Assembly: GCF_020144665.1 (NCBI RefSeq)
Contig: NZ_JAAHBQ010000051.1
Span: 1 to 45,959, forward strand
Direction: 5' to 3'
DNA from: Oscillatoria salina IIICB1
Lineage (GTDB): Bacteria; Cyanobacteriota; Cyanobacteriia; Cyanobacteriales; SIO1D9
DNA length: 45,959 bases
A program made the position numbers and the translations under genes. The notes below the pieces were generated by a model, which searched no databases, was not told where the DNA came from, and was given only the letters and a program-made list of their open reading frames with translations. Below, piece by piece: positions 9,116-17,052 of the stretch (the first letter of the stretch is position 1; each line of letters opens with the position of its first letter).

Positions 9116-10933
9116 TTAAAAGCTAAATTGGGCGCGTAAGTTACCGATATAAATATTTGGATTATCGCTGAAGTTGTTGGCGTTGCCGATGAAGTAAAAG
9201 GCAGGAACTAAAGCGATTCTATCGGTTAGGGGGTAGTAGTAAGTAAATTCAAATTCATATTGTACGCCGCCGTTACCGCCACCAGAAACTAGAAATTCAC
9301 GTCCGTCGAGAATCGAGAAAGGGATGAGGTAAGATAAAGTGGCTAAGGCTCCTTCTTTTCCTAAGTCGGGAAAAGCCAGACCCAGTTGCAAACTTTGAGT
9401 ATTTATTTCGCCATTATCGAGGTTAGAATTTTCGGGATAAATGTTAGTGCTGCCGTAACCATAGCGTCCGAAAATGCCAAATTTGTCGGTAATTAACCAG
9501 TCAAAATTAAAGCTAAAAGTGTCGGCTGTCGCGTCGTTAAGTGCACCGCCTTGACTATCATCAGCAAAGCCTGTAAGGGGTTCTCCTAATGCACCGCCAA
9601 TTTGTCCGGCGATCGCCTGGAGATTGGAGCGATTATACAAAAATCTGAGGTTAAGATTATCTGTGGGAGAATAGGTCAATTCTGTGGTGAAGGTGTTTGT
9701 CCCGCCGAATAAGCCTTCATTAGGGTTGGAAGCGGTGTTAAATAAAGTATCAGGCAGAAATTCGCTATTTTCTCCTAAATAGCCTACCCGAAAGCTGAGG
9801 ATCTCGCTAGGATTCCAGATTAACACAACTCCCGAGCCGCGATCGACGGTATTTAACAATGTACTACCGCTAGAATTGAAACTACTTGCACCAGTGAAGA
9901 TAGATGTAAAGTTGTTCTCATCAAAGTAACGATACCAATTAATTCTTGGTCCGACAACTGCTTGTAAATTTTTGCTAACGGGAAAACTATAAAACAATTC
10001 CCGAATAATTATATCGTTAGTTTCAACGCCCGCCGTTTGGTCAGTATAAGGAGTACCAAAAGTATAAAATAAGCCTGCGGAAACAAATTCATTAACGGGC
10101 GAAAAACCATTCCCTGCTGCTAGCTGTGTTACTAATAAATCTCTGCCAGTAAAGGAAGTGTTTAAGTTTAACCAAGTTAGATAACTAAAAGTAACTTCTG
10201 CATCTTCAACTTCCCGCACAAATGGTCTTCTGGCACTACGTTGCGCCCGAAAAGCATCTAATCCTTCGGCTTTGATTTTATCGTCGGTAAAGGCTCCCGT
10301 AAAATTGAAAAAGACATTTGCTGTGAGTTTAGTTGTGGGAGAAAAATGAGTTAATTCTAATTCTCTCGTTCGGGCTTGGATTCCGTCAACTTCCCCGCGT
10401 AAAATTGCTAGTTCATTAGCAAATTCTTGACGCAGTCGTTGCAAGGTGGCAATGATTTCGCGGTCGATTTCTCCAGTATGATTATTAGTTTCGCTACGCA
10501 AAAGTATTTCAATTTCTTGCAAACAAGCATTCAAACCTGCGGCAAATTCATAGCGACTAATTGCCCGATTGCCGCGATAAGTTCCGTCAGGATATCCTTG
10601 AATACAACCGTAATTCTCGATTAAATTACGCAAGGCTTCAAAAGCCCAATCTCCGGGAGAAATATCTCGCAATTGATTAACATTCGTAATTTGTTCGAGT
10701 GGATCGGTATTTTCTGGTTCTGATAAACTGGGGAAAAGTTCTGAGGCTGGAGTTATTAATTCTAGTTCGGGGCTGGGAGTTTCTAGATTTTCTTCATAAT
10801 TTATTTCTAAAGGTGGTGTAGTATTTACTCCTGTTTGGGCTTGTGCTATCGGGAAAGGAAGTAAGCTAGCAGTTAATAAAGTTAAGCAGAATTTGAGCGG
10901 CAGATTTTTTGTTGCCGCAGGAAATTTAATCAT
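9116..10933 (-). CDS. SLH-domain outer-membrane porin (cyanobacterial OprB/SomA type)
   Basis: A 605-residue exported protein. Residues 1-32 are a signal peptide ending near PIAQAQ. After an acidic linker, one S-layer homology domain lies at about 85-145 (DWAFEALRNLIENYGC, then GYPDGTYRGNRAISRYEFAA), a coiled-coil follows at about 150-190, and the rest is a beta-barrel with alternating strands that ends in FSF, the usual terminal aromatic of outer-membrane proteins. This SLH-coil-OprB order defines the abundant porins of cyanobacteria; the SLH domain anchors to peptidoglycan-linked polysaccharide. Solutes may be ions, sugars or iron. It is divergent from the blaI-like gene, with only 76 bases between starts, so that repressor may control it. 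Confidence 0.9.
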   Translation of the reverse strand: MIKFPAATKNLPLKFCLTLLTASLLPFPIAQAQTGVNTTPPLEINYEENLETPSPELELITPASELFPSLSEPENTDPLEQITNVNQLRDISPGDWAFEALRNLIENYGCIQGYPDGTYRGNRAISRYEFAAGLNACLQEIEILLRSETNNHTGEIDREIIATLQRLRQEFANELAILRGEVDGIQARTRELELTHFSPTTKLTANVFFNFTGAFTDDKIKAEGLDAFRAQRSARRPFVREVEDAEVTFSYLTWLNLNTSFTGRDLLVTQLAAGNGFSPVNEFVSAGLFYTFGTPYTDQTAGVETNDIIIRELFYSFPVSKNLQAVVGPRINWYRYFDENNFTSIFTGASSFNSSGSTLLNTVDRGSGVVLIWNPSEILSFRVGYLGENSEFLPDTLFNTASNPNEGLFGGTNTFTTELTYSPTDNLNLRFLYNRSNLQAIAGQIGGALGEPLTGFADDSQGGALNDATADTFSFNFDWLITDKFGIFGRYGYGSTNIYPENSNLDNGEINTQSLQLGLAFPDLGKEGALATLSYLIPFSILDGREFLVSGGGNGGVQYEFEFTYYYPLTDRIALVPAFYFIGNANNFSDNPNIYIGNLRAQFSF

Positions 10934-10943
10934 CTTGCCTCAC

Positions 10944-10965
10944 ACTAAATCGAGACAAATTTAGT
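10944..10965. promoter_or_regulatory. Candidate BlaI-type operator
   Basis: ACTAAAT (10944-10950) and ATTTAGT (10959-10965) form a perfect seven-base inverted repeat with an eight-base spacer, midway between the divergent porin and blaI-like starts. BlaI/MecI repressors bind dyads of this size over their own promoters. The function is inferred. Confidence 0.45.
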
Positions 10966-11009
10966 TTATATTAAACGATAAGCAATGAACAAGAAACAAT
11001 GTAGAAGTT

Positions 11010-11435
11010 ATGAGTCGTTTACCTAAGTATCGCCCGAAAAAATTGTCTCTGGGTCCTTTGGAAACGGAAATTTTAGAGATTGTTTGGCAACTGGGTTGCG
11101 TGACTGTCAAAGATGTTCATGAAGTTTTGCTTGCCGATCCCGATCGCGAGTTAGCTTATGCTTCTGTTACTACTGTGTTACGTCGCTTGACGAAAAAAGG
11201 CTGGCTGAGTTGCGATAAGCGAGAACGTGCTTTTTGCTGGCAGGCGTTGATTTCTTGCGAAGAAGCGCGGGTTATCAAGGCTTACGAACAATTGCAGAGT
11301 TTTTTGGCAGTAAGTAATCCAGATGTGGTTGCTAGTTTTGCCGATAGTCTCGATGCTGCTAGTTTAGAGCAAATTGACGCGATCGCCAAACGTCTCGATA
11401 CTGTCCGCCGTCAGCGAGAGGAGGAGAAGGAATAA
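11010..11435 (+). CDS. BlaI/MecI/CopY-family transcriptional repressor
   Basis: A 141-residue protein with a winged-helix DNA-binding domain in the first 80 residues: LGPLETEILEIVWQLG, then TVKDVHEVLL, and the recognition part YASVTTVLRRLTKKGWL, all characteristic of the BlaI/MecI family. The C-terminal part is helical and likely forms the dimer and the site cleaved on induction. The stop codon overlaps the ATG of the downstream M56 peptidase gene (TAATG), the classic blaI-blaR arrangement. By analogy the peptidase inactivates the repressor upon a signal. No beta-lactamase gene is nearby; the divergent porin is the closest candidate target. Confidence 0.9.
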   Translation: MSRLPKYRPKKLSLGPLETEILEIVWQLGCVTVKDVHEVLLADPDRELAYASVTTVLRRLTKKGWLSCDKRERAFCWQALISCEEARVIKAYEQLQSFLAVSNPDVVASFADSLDAASLEQIDAIAKRLDTVRRQREEEKE

Positions 11436-12277
11436 TGCACTTGGTAATTATGTTGATAACCACCGCGATCGCTTGCTGTCTAAGATTATTTTGGCATCAA
11501 TCTGGGGACAGTTGGACCACGCGCTGGCAGCGATCGCTCTTTTTCTTCCTTTTACCACCTCTGCTGTTGCTAATGACTGCGGCGGCGGTATTATTTATGG
11601 GTCCGGAAGGAAAAATGCTGGGATTACACGCGAGTTGGGTTTCTTATCTCGTGGCGATCGCTTTTCTGGCTTGGGCTGTTTTCTGCTTAATAAAACGCCT
11701 ATACCAAATGTGGCATTCTTGTCAAGGACTTCGCTCTTATTCCCAATTAGAAGTAGCTGGCAAAATTGCCCACATTTTAGACACCAATTTTCCTTATAGC
11801 GCTCAAATTGGCTTTTGGCATTCTGATTTAGTAGTTAGTAAAGGATTATTACAAACTCTTGACAAAGCGCATTTACAAGCAGTTTTGGCACACGAACAAG
11901 CACACGATTATTATCGCGATACTTTCTGGTTTTTCTGGTTAGGTTGGTTGCGATTTTGCACCAGTTGGTTGCCGAATACTGAAGCCTTGTGGCAAGAATT
12001 ATTATTACTACGAGAAATGCGCGCAGATCGTCAAGCAGCCGAACGAGTAGATCCGCTTTTGTTAGCAGAATCATTGTTAGAAGTAGCCAAGGCGCCATTA
12101 CAATTTAGCGACAGTTTTTCCGTTGCTTTTAGTTGCGCTACCCCACCAAATCGTTTAGCAGAAAGAATCGATGCTTTACTCACTAATTCTGAATCTCCCT
12201 CGTCAGCAAATTTTTGGAGTTGGAGTTGGATGTTATTCGCTTTAATTCCTTTGTTTACTGTGCCATTCCATCAGTAA
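11435..12277 (+). CDS. M56-family (BlaR1-like) membrane metallopeptidase without sensor domain
   Basis: A 280-residue membrane protein with three N-terminal hydrophobic segments (about residues 1-20, 33-55 and 65-90), a cytoplasmic zinc-protease region containing VLAHEQAHDYYRD (HExxH), and a last hydrophobic segment near the C-terminus. The downstream acidic ligand is probably in LREMRADRQAAE. BlaR1 and MecR1 add an extracellular penicillin-binding sensor; this protein ends at the final membrane segment and has none, so the signal must be sensed otherwise. It is translationally coupled to the BlaI-like gene by a one-base overlap. Expected role: cleave the repressor upon an envelope signal. 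Confidence 0.83.
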   Translation: MHLVIMLITTAIACCLRLFWHQSGDSWTTRWQRSLFFFLLPPLLLLMTAAAVLFMGPEGKMLGLHASWVSYLVAIAFLAWAVFCLIKRLYQMWHSCQGLRSYSQLEVAGKIAHILDTNFPYSAQIGFWHSDLVVSKGLLQTLDKAHLQAVLAHEQAHDYYRDTFWFFWLGWLRFCTSWLPNTEALWQELLLLREMRADRQAAERVDPLLLAESLLEVAKAPLQFSDSFSVAFSCATPPNRLAERIDALLTNSESPSSANFWSWSWMLFALIPLFTVPFHQ

Positions 12278-12373
12278 TTGCTAGGAAATAAATAACCTTT
12301 ATAAGGGCAATAGTAACGAGCGAAAAAATGAATTGTTTTGTCTCTGCAAATAAGATTTAATTCTTACCTCACC

Positions 12374-12413
12374 CCTAACACCCCTTTCCCTAACCAAGGA
12401 AGGGGGTGTTAGG
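12374..12413. terminator. Long hairpin between convergent M56 and egtD genes
   Basis: CCTAACACCCCTTTCC (12374-12389) pairs with GGAAGGGGGTGTTAGG (12398-12413) with one G-T wobble and an eight-base loop. It sits between two converging genes and could end transcription from both sides. The CCCCTAACCCCTTTCC style of palindrome is also seen as a dispersed repeat in cyanobacteria. No strong T tract follows. Confidence 0.45.
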
Positions 12414-12474
12414 TTAGACGCTCGTGAAACAACCTTGTCCTTAAAAAAGGGGAAATTTTCACAAACAGTATCAA

Positions 12475-13479
12475 TTACTGCAACTGACAAAGTAACAAAG
12501 CAAACCAATCATTTTTGTCAGTCCAAGTATGTAGAGGTTGTAAACCTTGTTTTGCTAAATATTGGCGCATTTTTTCGAGATTGAACTTCCGAGAAATTTC
12601 TGTATGGATAGTTTCACCCTCACTAAAGTTAACAGTTAAATCGAGAGCTTTTAAACTTACAGTACAATCTTGCTGACACTGTAAGTGCATTTCAATTTGT
12701 GAATTTTCCTGATTGAAAAAAGCCCAATGTTTAAACAAGTTTGGCTCAAAATTACCCTGAAAACGCCAATTAAGGTGATTGAGCATATTCAAATTAAAAG
12801 CTGCTGTAATACCCTGAGAATCATTGTAAGCAGCTTCAAGTATTTCAAGCGGTTTTTGTAAGTCAATTCCGAGTAAAAAATAATCACCGGGTTCGAGGGC
12901 TGTGGTAATTTGGGTAAGAAAGCGATCGCACTCTTGTGGGTTAAGATTACCAATCGTACTTCCAAGAAAGAAAATCATTCTTGCTGGTAAAGTAGTTGGT
13001 TGCAATTGCGCTAATGCTTGTTCGTAGGTACTGACTAAACCGCGCACCTGTAAAGAAGGATAATCCTCTAATAATTTCTCTGCACTTTCCTGCAAAATTC
13101 CCGCGCTGACATCAATGGGAACATAGCGTAAAGAATAACCCAAATCTTGATAAGCATCCAGCAATAAACGAGTTTTGCGCGAACTCCCGCTACCCAATTC
13201 AACTAATTCACAAGCGCCAGTCATTCGCGCTACTTCTGAGGCATACTGTTCTAAAATAGCTGCTTCTGTGCGCGTGGGGTAATATTCTGGTAAATCGCAA
13301 ATTTGCTCGAATAATTGCGAACCTCGGTCGTCATAAAAATAACGCGGAGGTAAAGTTTTCGGTGTTTGAGTTAGTCCCCTAACCACATCATCACCATCAT
13401 CTGTTCTCGCAGACTGAGGGCTGAGTAAATGTTCGATTTGCAAACGTCGTTTTGTTGGTGCTTGAGAAAAAGTTGACAT
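12475..13479 (-). CDS. egtD: L-histidine N-alpha-methyltransferase EgtD (ergothioneine biosynthesis)
   Basis: A 334-residue SAM-dependent methyltransferase of the EgtD family (DUF2260-like). Characteristic motifs are LPPRYFYDDRGSQLFEQIC, YYPTRTEAAIL, the SAM-binding VELGSGSSRKTRLLL, and IFFLGSTIGNLNP, whose Asn contacts the histidine substrate in characterised enzymes. EgtD trimethylates L-histidine to hercynine, the first step of ergothioneine synthesis. I start at the ATG at 13479, since AAAAAGGG lies just before it and the extra 23 residues of the longer frame do not resemble the family. egtB and egtC are about 11 kb away in the same window. No egtA or egtE is present here. Confidence 0.92.
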   Translation of the reverse strand: MSTFSQAPTKRRLQIEHLLSPQSARTDDGDDVVRGLTQTPKTLPPRYFYDDRGSQLFEQICDLPEYYPTRTEAAILEQYASEVARMTGACELVELGSGSSRKTRLLLDAYQDLGYSLRYVPIDVSAGILQESAEKLLEDYPSLQVRGLVSTYEQALAQLQPTTLPARMIFFLGSTIGNLNPQECDRFLTQITTALEPGDYFLLGIDLQKPLEILEAAYNDSQGITAAFNLNMLNHLNWRFQGNFEPNLFKHWAFFNQENSQIEMHLQCQQDCTVSLKALDLTVNFSEGETIHTEISRKFNLEKMRQYLAKQGLQPLHTWTDKNDWFALLLCQLQ

Positions 13480-13695
13480 GAAACCCTTTTTGTGTATTGG
13501 TTGAACAATGGCGAGAAAGTGCCAATAGCGATCGAAACACATTGACATAAAACTTTACAATACACCCAAGAGGTATATTTCGCTACCAAATTTTGAAAAG
13601 TTGAGAAGATTATCGAGAAATTCGTGAATCTCAGGAAAATCAGATTGGAGGGAGGAAAGAGAGCGAGCGCTTATTTTAAGATTAGGTAAACTCGA

Positions 13696-13851
13696 ATGAA
13701 GTTAGGAGATATTGTTAAATATGTTGCTGTCGATCCTCGCAAACTAACCGAATACGCTCTTAATCCAGATCATCCTCAAGGTGCAAATAAAGCATTAATG
13801 TTTCAGCGTAACTTGGGTTTTACTAAAGATGTTAATAACTTTATATATTAA
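13696..13851 (+). pseudogene. Truncated DUF6883-like remnant
   Basis: A 51-residue frame starting MKLGDIVKYVAVDPRKLTEY and containing ALNPDHPQGANKALMF followed by LGFTK. This matches the N-terminal half of the DUF6883 family as I remember it (KLxxYLLNPxHPxGxxKAxFFxxLGF), whose proteins run to about 100-115 residues. Here the frame meets TAA shortly after the conserved block, so the C-terminal half is gone. The next gene, nine bases downstream, is a DUF4926 protein, the usual neighbour of DUF6883. I read it as a decayed first gene of that pair, though a short functional protein is not excluded. Confidence 0.55.
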
Positions 13852-13860
13852 GAAGTAAAA

Positions 13861-14172
13861 ATGAATGAACCAGAATTGCTTGATGTAGTCGAATTATTAA
13901 TAAACTTACCAAAAAACCAACTTACATCGGGTCAACAAGGAACGATTGTAGTGTGTTATGACGATTGCAAATATGACGTAGAATTTGCTAATACAGATGA
14001 TAACAGTCCAACAATTTGTACGCTATCATCTGAACAGTTTATCGTAGTCTGGAAAGCAAAGACTAAAACTTGGTTATCATTACCAGAACAAGTAGCAGGT
14101 TTGGTTTCTAATTTATCTGAGGAAAAAAAGCGGGAAGTTTTAGATTTTGCTCGTTTTTTGCTTCAGAGGTAG
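13861..14172 (+). CDS. DUF4926 domain protein with C-terminal helical tail
   Basis: A 103-residue protein. The first 65 residues match DUF4926: ELLDVVELLINLP, then a GQQGTIVVCY turn, a VEFAN strand and LSSEQFIVVW. The last 25 residues (LSEEKKREVLDFARFLLQR) resemble the DUF2281-type tail found in small cyanobacterial antitoxin-like proteins. DUF4926 genes usually sit beside DUF6883 genes and are suspected toxin-antitoxin or immunity partners, but no activity is established. It follows the truncated DUF6883 remnant by nine bases and converges on the Uma2 gene. If the pair was a toxin-antitoxin system, this is the surviving half. Confidence 0.65.
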   Translation: MNEPELLDVVELLINLPKNQLTSGQQGTIVVCYDDCKYDVEFANTDDNSPTICTLSSEQFIVVWKAKTKTWLSLPEQVAGLVSNLSEEKKREVLDFARFLLQR

Positions 14173-14194
14173 AGTTAAAAAACTATCTCACTCC

Positions 14195-14848
14195 TTAGTT
14201 ATTATTAATTAAAATATTTTCCTTAACCCAATTTTTAAACTCTCGAACGGCTTGACTACTTCCAATATCTTGACTTTCTGAAACATATTTATTCACCAAA
14301 TCAATTATTGGTAGATTGGGAAAATTCGGACTAAAATTAGACTTAATGTATGTACCTCTTTCTAGAAGATTAATTTCCAATCCTTGTCGATTATATCGCC
14401 ACAATTCCGGAACTCCTAAGATTTGATAATTACTAAACTGGGTGCGAGATGTCAAATCAATTTCTATCACTAAATCTGGAGGTGGAACGCTAGTCATATC
14501 TAGTCTATTTTTGCCAATTACCGCCGCTTGATTTTGAATATAAAAACAAGCATCTGGTTCAACGGCTTGCTTCATAAATGGTTTTTTGAAAGTAGTTGAA
14601 CCTAGAGATTCGTAATTGATTTCTTGGTAATTCAGCAAAATTTTAACCAAGTCGCTAATAATTTCCTTAGCTTTTTCATGTTCGGGTAAAGGAACCATAA
14701 TTTCCAACAATCCGTTACTATAGGAAACTCGATGCGATCGCCGTTCTCCTAATTCTGCTAAAATACTTTCAAATTGTTGCCAGTTAATATCTTCAAGCAG
14801 CAATTGCTGACCAGGTTTAAGCTTTAATTGTCTTAATTCTAATAGCAT
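14195..14848 (-). CDS. Uma2-family (DUF820) PD-(D/E)XK nuclease-fold protein
   Basis: A 217-residue protein of the Uma2 family, which is greatly expanded in cyanobacteria. The fold's acidic signature is visible: a Glu in the N-terminal helix region, AVEPDACFYI (Asp), and PPPDLVIEIDLTS (D-x-E-x-D type) followed by YQILGVPELWRY. The fold belongs to the PD-(D/E)XK nucleases, but biochemical evidence for most members is lacking, and many copies are carried per genome. The C-terminal 40 residues are variable. It stands alone, convergent with the DUF4926 gene. Confidence 0.85.
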   Translation of the reverse strand: MLLELRQLKLKPGQQLLLEDINWQQFESILAELGERRSHRVSYSNGLLEIMVPLPEHEKAKEIISDLVKILLNYQEINYESLGSTTFKKPFMKQAVEPDACFYIQNQAAVIGKNRLDMTSVPPPDLVIEIDLTSRTQFSNYQILGVPELWRYNRQGLEINLLERGTYIKSNFSPNFPNLPIIDLVNKYVSESQDIGSSQAVREFKNWVKENILINNN

Positions 14849-14923
14849 AATTATGGTTTTTTCAACATTAATTTACTCTAAAAAATATGGCTAATTTATA
14901 CTTATTTTATCAGCAGATATCGC

Positions 14924-17017
14924 CTATTTTTGTTTGATAATTACCAAAGTAAGATCGTCAAAAACTTTCTGGGAACCAATATGTTGCCGAACATCTTTAA
15001 CAACTTTTTGGCGAATTTCTTCTGGAGGAAGTTGGCGATTTTCTCTCACTAATTCACACAATCTTGCTAATCCGTAATGCACCCCTTCAGTATTTTCTGC
15101 TTCAGTAATTCCATCAGTATAAAGGACAACTACATCACCCGAATGCAAACTAATTTTTTTTTCGGCGACAAAATCAGCAATATTCTCATCCAAACCTAAA
15201 GGAAATCCCAAATCGATTGTATCAATTTCCTCTAAACTACCATCAGTGCGGACAATAATTATCTCTTCATGTTGACCGCTCAAACTGAGGGTACCATTGC
15301 TATAATCTAATAAAGCCAAAGTCATATTTTTTTCTGAATTCATGCGCTCGATATTGTGAAAAAGGGTGCGATTAAGAATGTCTAAAAATTGCACTGGATC
15401 GGTTTGTTTGCTTTCATGTAAAGTCCTAATTGCCGTTTGTGCCATAATCATTAGCACGCCACTTTCTAAACCATGTCCTGTTACATCACCAATGCTAATT
15501 TTGATCCCGCTATCGTTAGGTAATACGTCATAGTAATCGCCTCCTACTTCATCGGCAGGTTCCATATATCCGGCAATTTCTAATCCTTCAATTATCTCTA
15601 ATTCTGCTGGTTTAGGTAACACCATTTGTTGCAGTTGCTTGGCAATATCTAACTCAGCATTCAAACGCAAATTTTCTGCTTGTAATTTTTGGTTAAGGGC
15701 GATAATTTCTTGATTAGCTTGAGCAAGTTGGGAGGTACGTTGTTTGACTTTTTCTTCTAAGGTTAGGGCATATTCTTTGAGATTATCCCACATAATGTAG
15801 CCGATACTGGCAATAGCTGACCCTGTAAGTGCCAAAAGTGGTGTTACGGTAGGTATCCACCAACCGACTTGAAAAGCTAAATAAGCGGTAATTACAATTG
15901 CTCCAGCGCCCAAAAAAATTGCTACTATTGCCCAATGATGGCGCAAAGAAATTGAACCTAAACTAGCGCTATATCCAGACCAAAATAAGATCCACAGCCA
16001 CCCCCAAGGTCGCTCCCAACCTTGGATAATCAAGCGAGATTCTAAAGCTGCACTTAAAATTTGGCTGGCTATATTTCCATGAATAACTACTCCTGGAGTT
16101 AGTTCAATTCTCCCAGATTTTTCGCTACTATATGGTGTGGAGAAAAAGTCGTTGAGGCTGGGTGCAATTGCACCAATTAAGACTAGGCGATCGCGGAAAA
16201 AATCTTCGGGGATGCGATTTTCTAAGACGTCGGTTAAGGAAATAGTCAAAAACTTATCTAAATCTCCCCGATAATTTAAGAGAATTTGGTATCCTCCTGT
16301 CTCGGATTTGAAGTAATTTCCCTGCATTCCAGTTAAAGGATTAAATACTGCCTTACCTAAGCGATAAATTTTTTTCTTTTCGTCGATAACTTCTAACTCA
16401 ATCCCTTCTTTTTGCAAATAAATTAAAGCCAGTTTAGTTCCTAATCCTTCGCGAAATTCGCCCTGATTGTTACCTAAAACAATTAAACTGCGGCGGAGCT
16501 TACCGTCAGCGTCTAAAATTAAATCTGCTGCCGCTACTTGCCCTAATTCCTTTAAAATTGGCGGTGGTGGAACTGGCACTCCAGCGACTTTTTCAATCCC
16601 GATTAAATTAGGTGTAGATTGAAATAGTTCGACTAATTCTTGATGTCCTGGTTCGACAGGCAAATCCCGATAAAGATCGATCCCGATCGCGGTTGGTTCT
16701 TGAGTTTGAATGTTGCGAATTAATTGAGCCATTTGCCGATCGCTCATGGGCCACTGGGCGAGATGCTGAATATCTTCTTCGCTAACTGTCACGATCGCAA
16801 TCCGCTCTTCGACAGATTCTTCGGGACGCATGAGCATTAAGCGATCGTACATTTTCCACTCAAGTAAGCGAAAAACACCTGCTAGATTTCCCGCGATCGC
16901 TAATCCGGCTACACTTGGAGCAATAATTATTATGCTTAGTTGTCGTCCAAGTTGCTGTTTCAGCTTCTTCCACATTTTTTTGAGCAAAATTTTGACGAAT
17001 TTTTTCCTTGCGAGCAT
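14924..17017 (-). CDS. CHASE2 sensor - SpoIIE/PP2C serine phosphatase
   Basis: A 697-residue membrane receptor. After an N-terminal membrane segment (about 25-45), a CHASE2 extracytoplasmic domain spans about 50-330 with EERIAIVTVSEEDI and AIGIDLYRD. Three membrane segments follow (about 335-410), then a coiled coil (about 415-460) and a SpoIIE-type PP2C phosphatase (about 475-697) with VGGDYYDVLP, ISIGDVTGHGLESG, VVLYTDGITEAEN and DDLTLVII; the metal-binding Asp residues are all present. It likely dephosphorylates a STAS anti-anti-sigma protein in response to an envelope signal. It is last in a four-gene block, 35 bases after the DUF928 gene. A 7-bp hairpin covers the start (17010-17026); an in-frame ATG at 16975 is the alternative start. 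Confidence 0.88.
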   Translation of the reverse strand: MLARKKFVKILLKKMWKKLKQQLGRQLSIIIIAPSVAGLAIAGNLAGVFRLLEWKMYDRLMLMRPEESVEERIAIVTVSEEDIQHLAQWPMSDRQMAQLIRNIQTQEPTAIGIDLYRDLPVEPGHQELVELFQSTPNLIGIEKVAGVPVPPPPILKELGQVAAADLILDADGKLRRSLIVLGNNQGEFREGLGTKLALIYLQKEGIELEVIDEKKKIYRLGKAVFNPLTGMQGNYFKSETGGYQILLNYRGDLDKFLTISLTDVLENRIPEDFFRDRLVLIGAIAPSLNDFFSTPYSSEKSGRIELTPGVVIHGNIASQILSAALESRLIIQGWERPWGWLWILFWSGYSASLGSISLRHHWAIVAIFLGAGAIVITAYLAFQVGWWIPTVTPLLALTGSAIASIGYIMWDNLKEYALTLEEKVKQRTSQLAQANQEIIALNQKLQAENLRLNAELDIAKQLQQMVLPKPAELEIIEGLEIAGYMEPADEVGGDYYDVLPNDSGIKISIGDVTGHGLESGVLMIMAQTAIRTLHESKQTDPVQFLDILNRTLFHNIERMNSEKNMTLALLDYSNGTLSLSGQHEEIIIVRTDGSLEEIDTIDLGFPLGLDENIADFVAEKKISLHSGDVVVLYTDGITEAENTEGVHYGLARLCELVRENRQLPPEEIRQKVVKDVRQHIGSQKVFDDLTLVIIKQK

Positions 17018-17026
17018 CTTGCTCGC
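17010..17026 (-). promoter_or_regulatory. Hairpin enclosing the CHASE2-phosphatase start codon
   Basis: GCGAGCA and TGCTCGC (seven pairs) flank a three-base loop, and the ATG lies at the loop/stem junction. In RNA this could hide the start and lower translation of the last gene of the operon, or it may be a weak processing site between genes. No effect is shown by sequence alone. Confidence 0.35.
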
Positions 17027-17052
17027 TTAATTTTCCCTGGTAAATTGCTTTT

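Noticed and set aside
13371-13589. 72-codon minus-strand frame at the egtD start
   Set aside because: It overlaps the conserved egtD N-terminus in another frame and has no ribosome-binding site.
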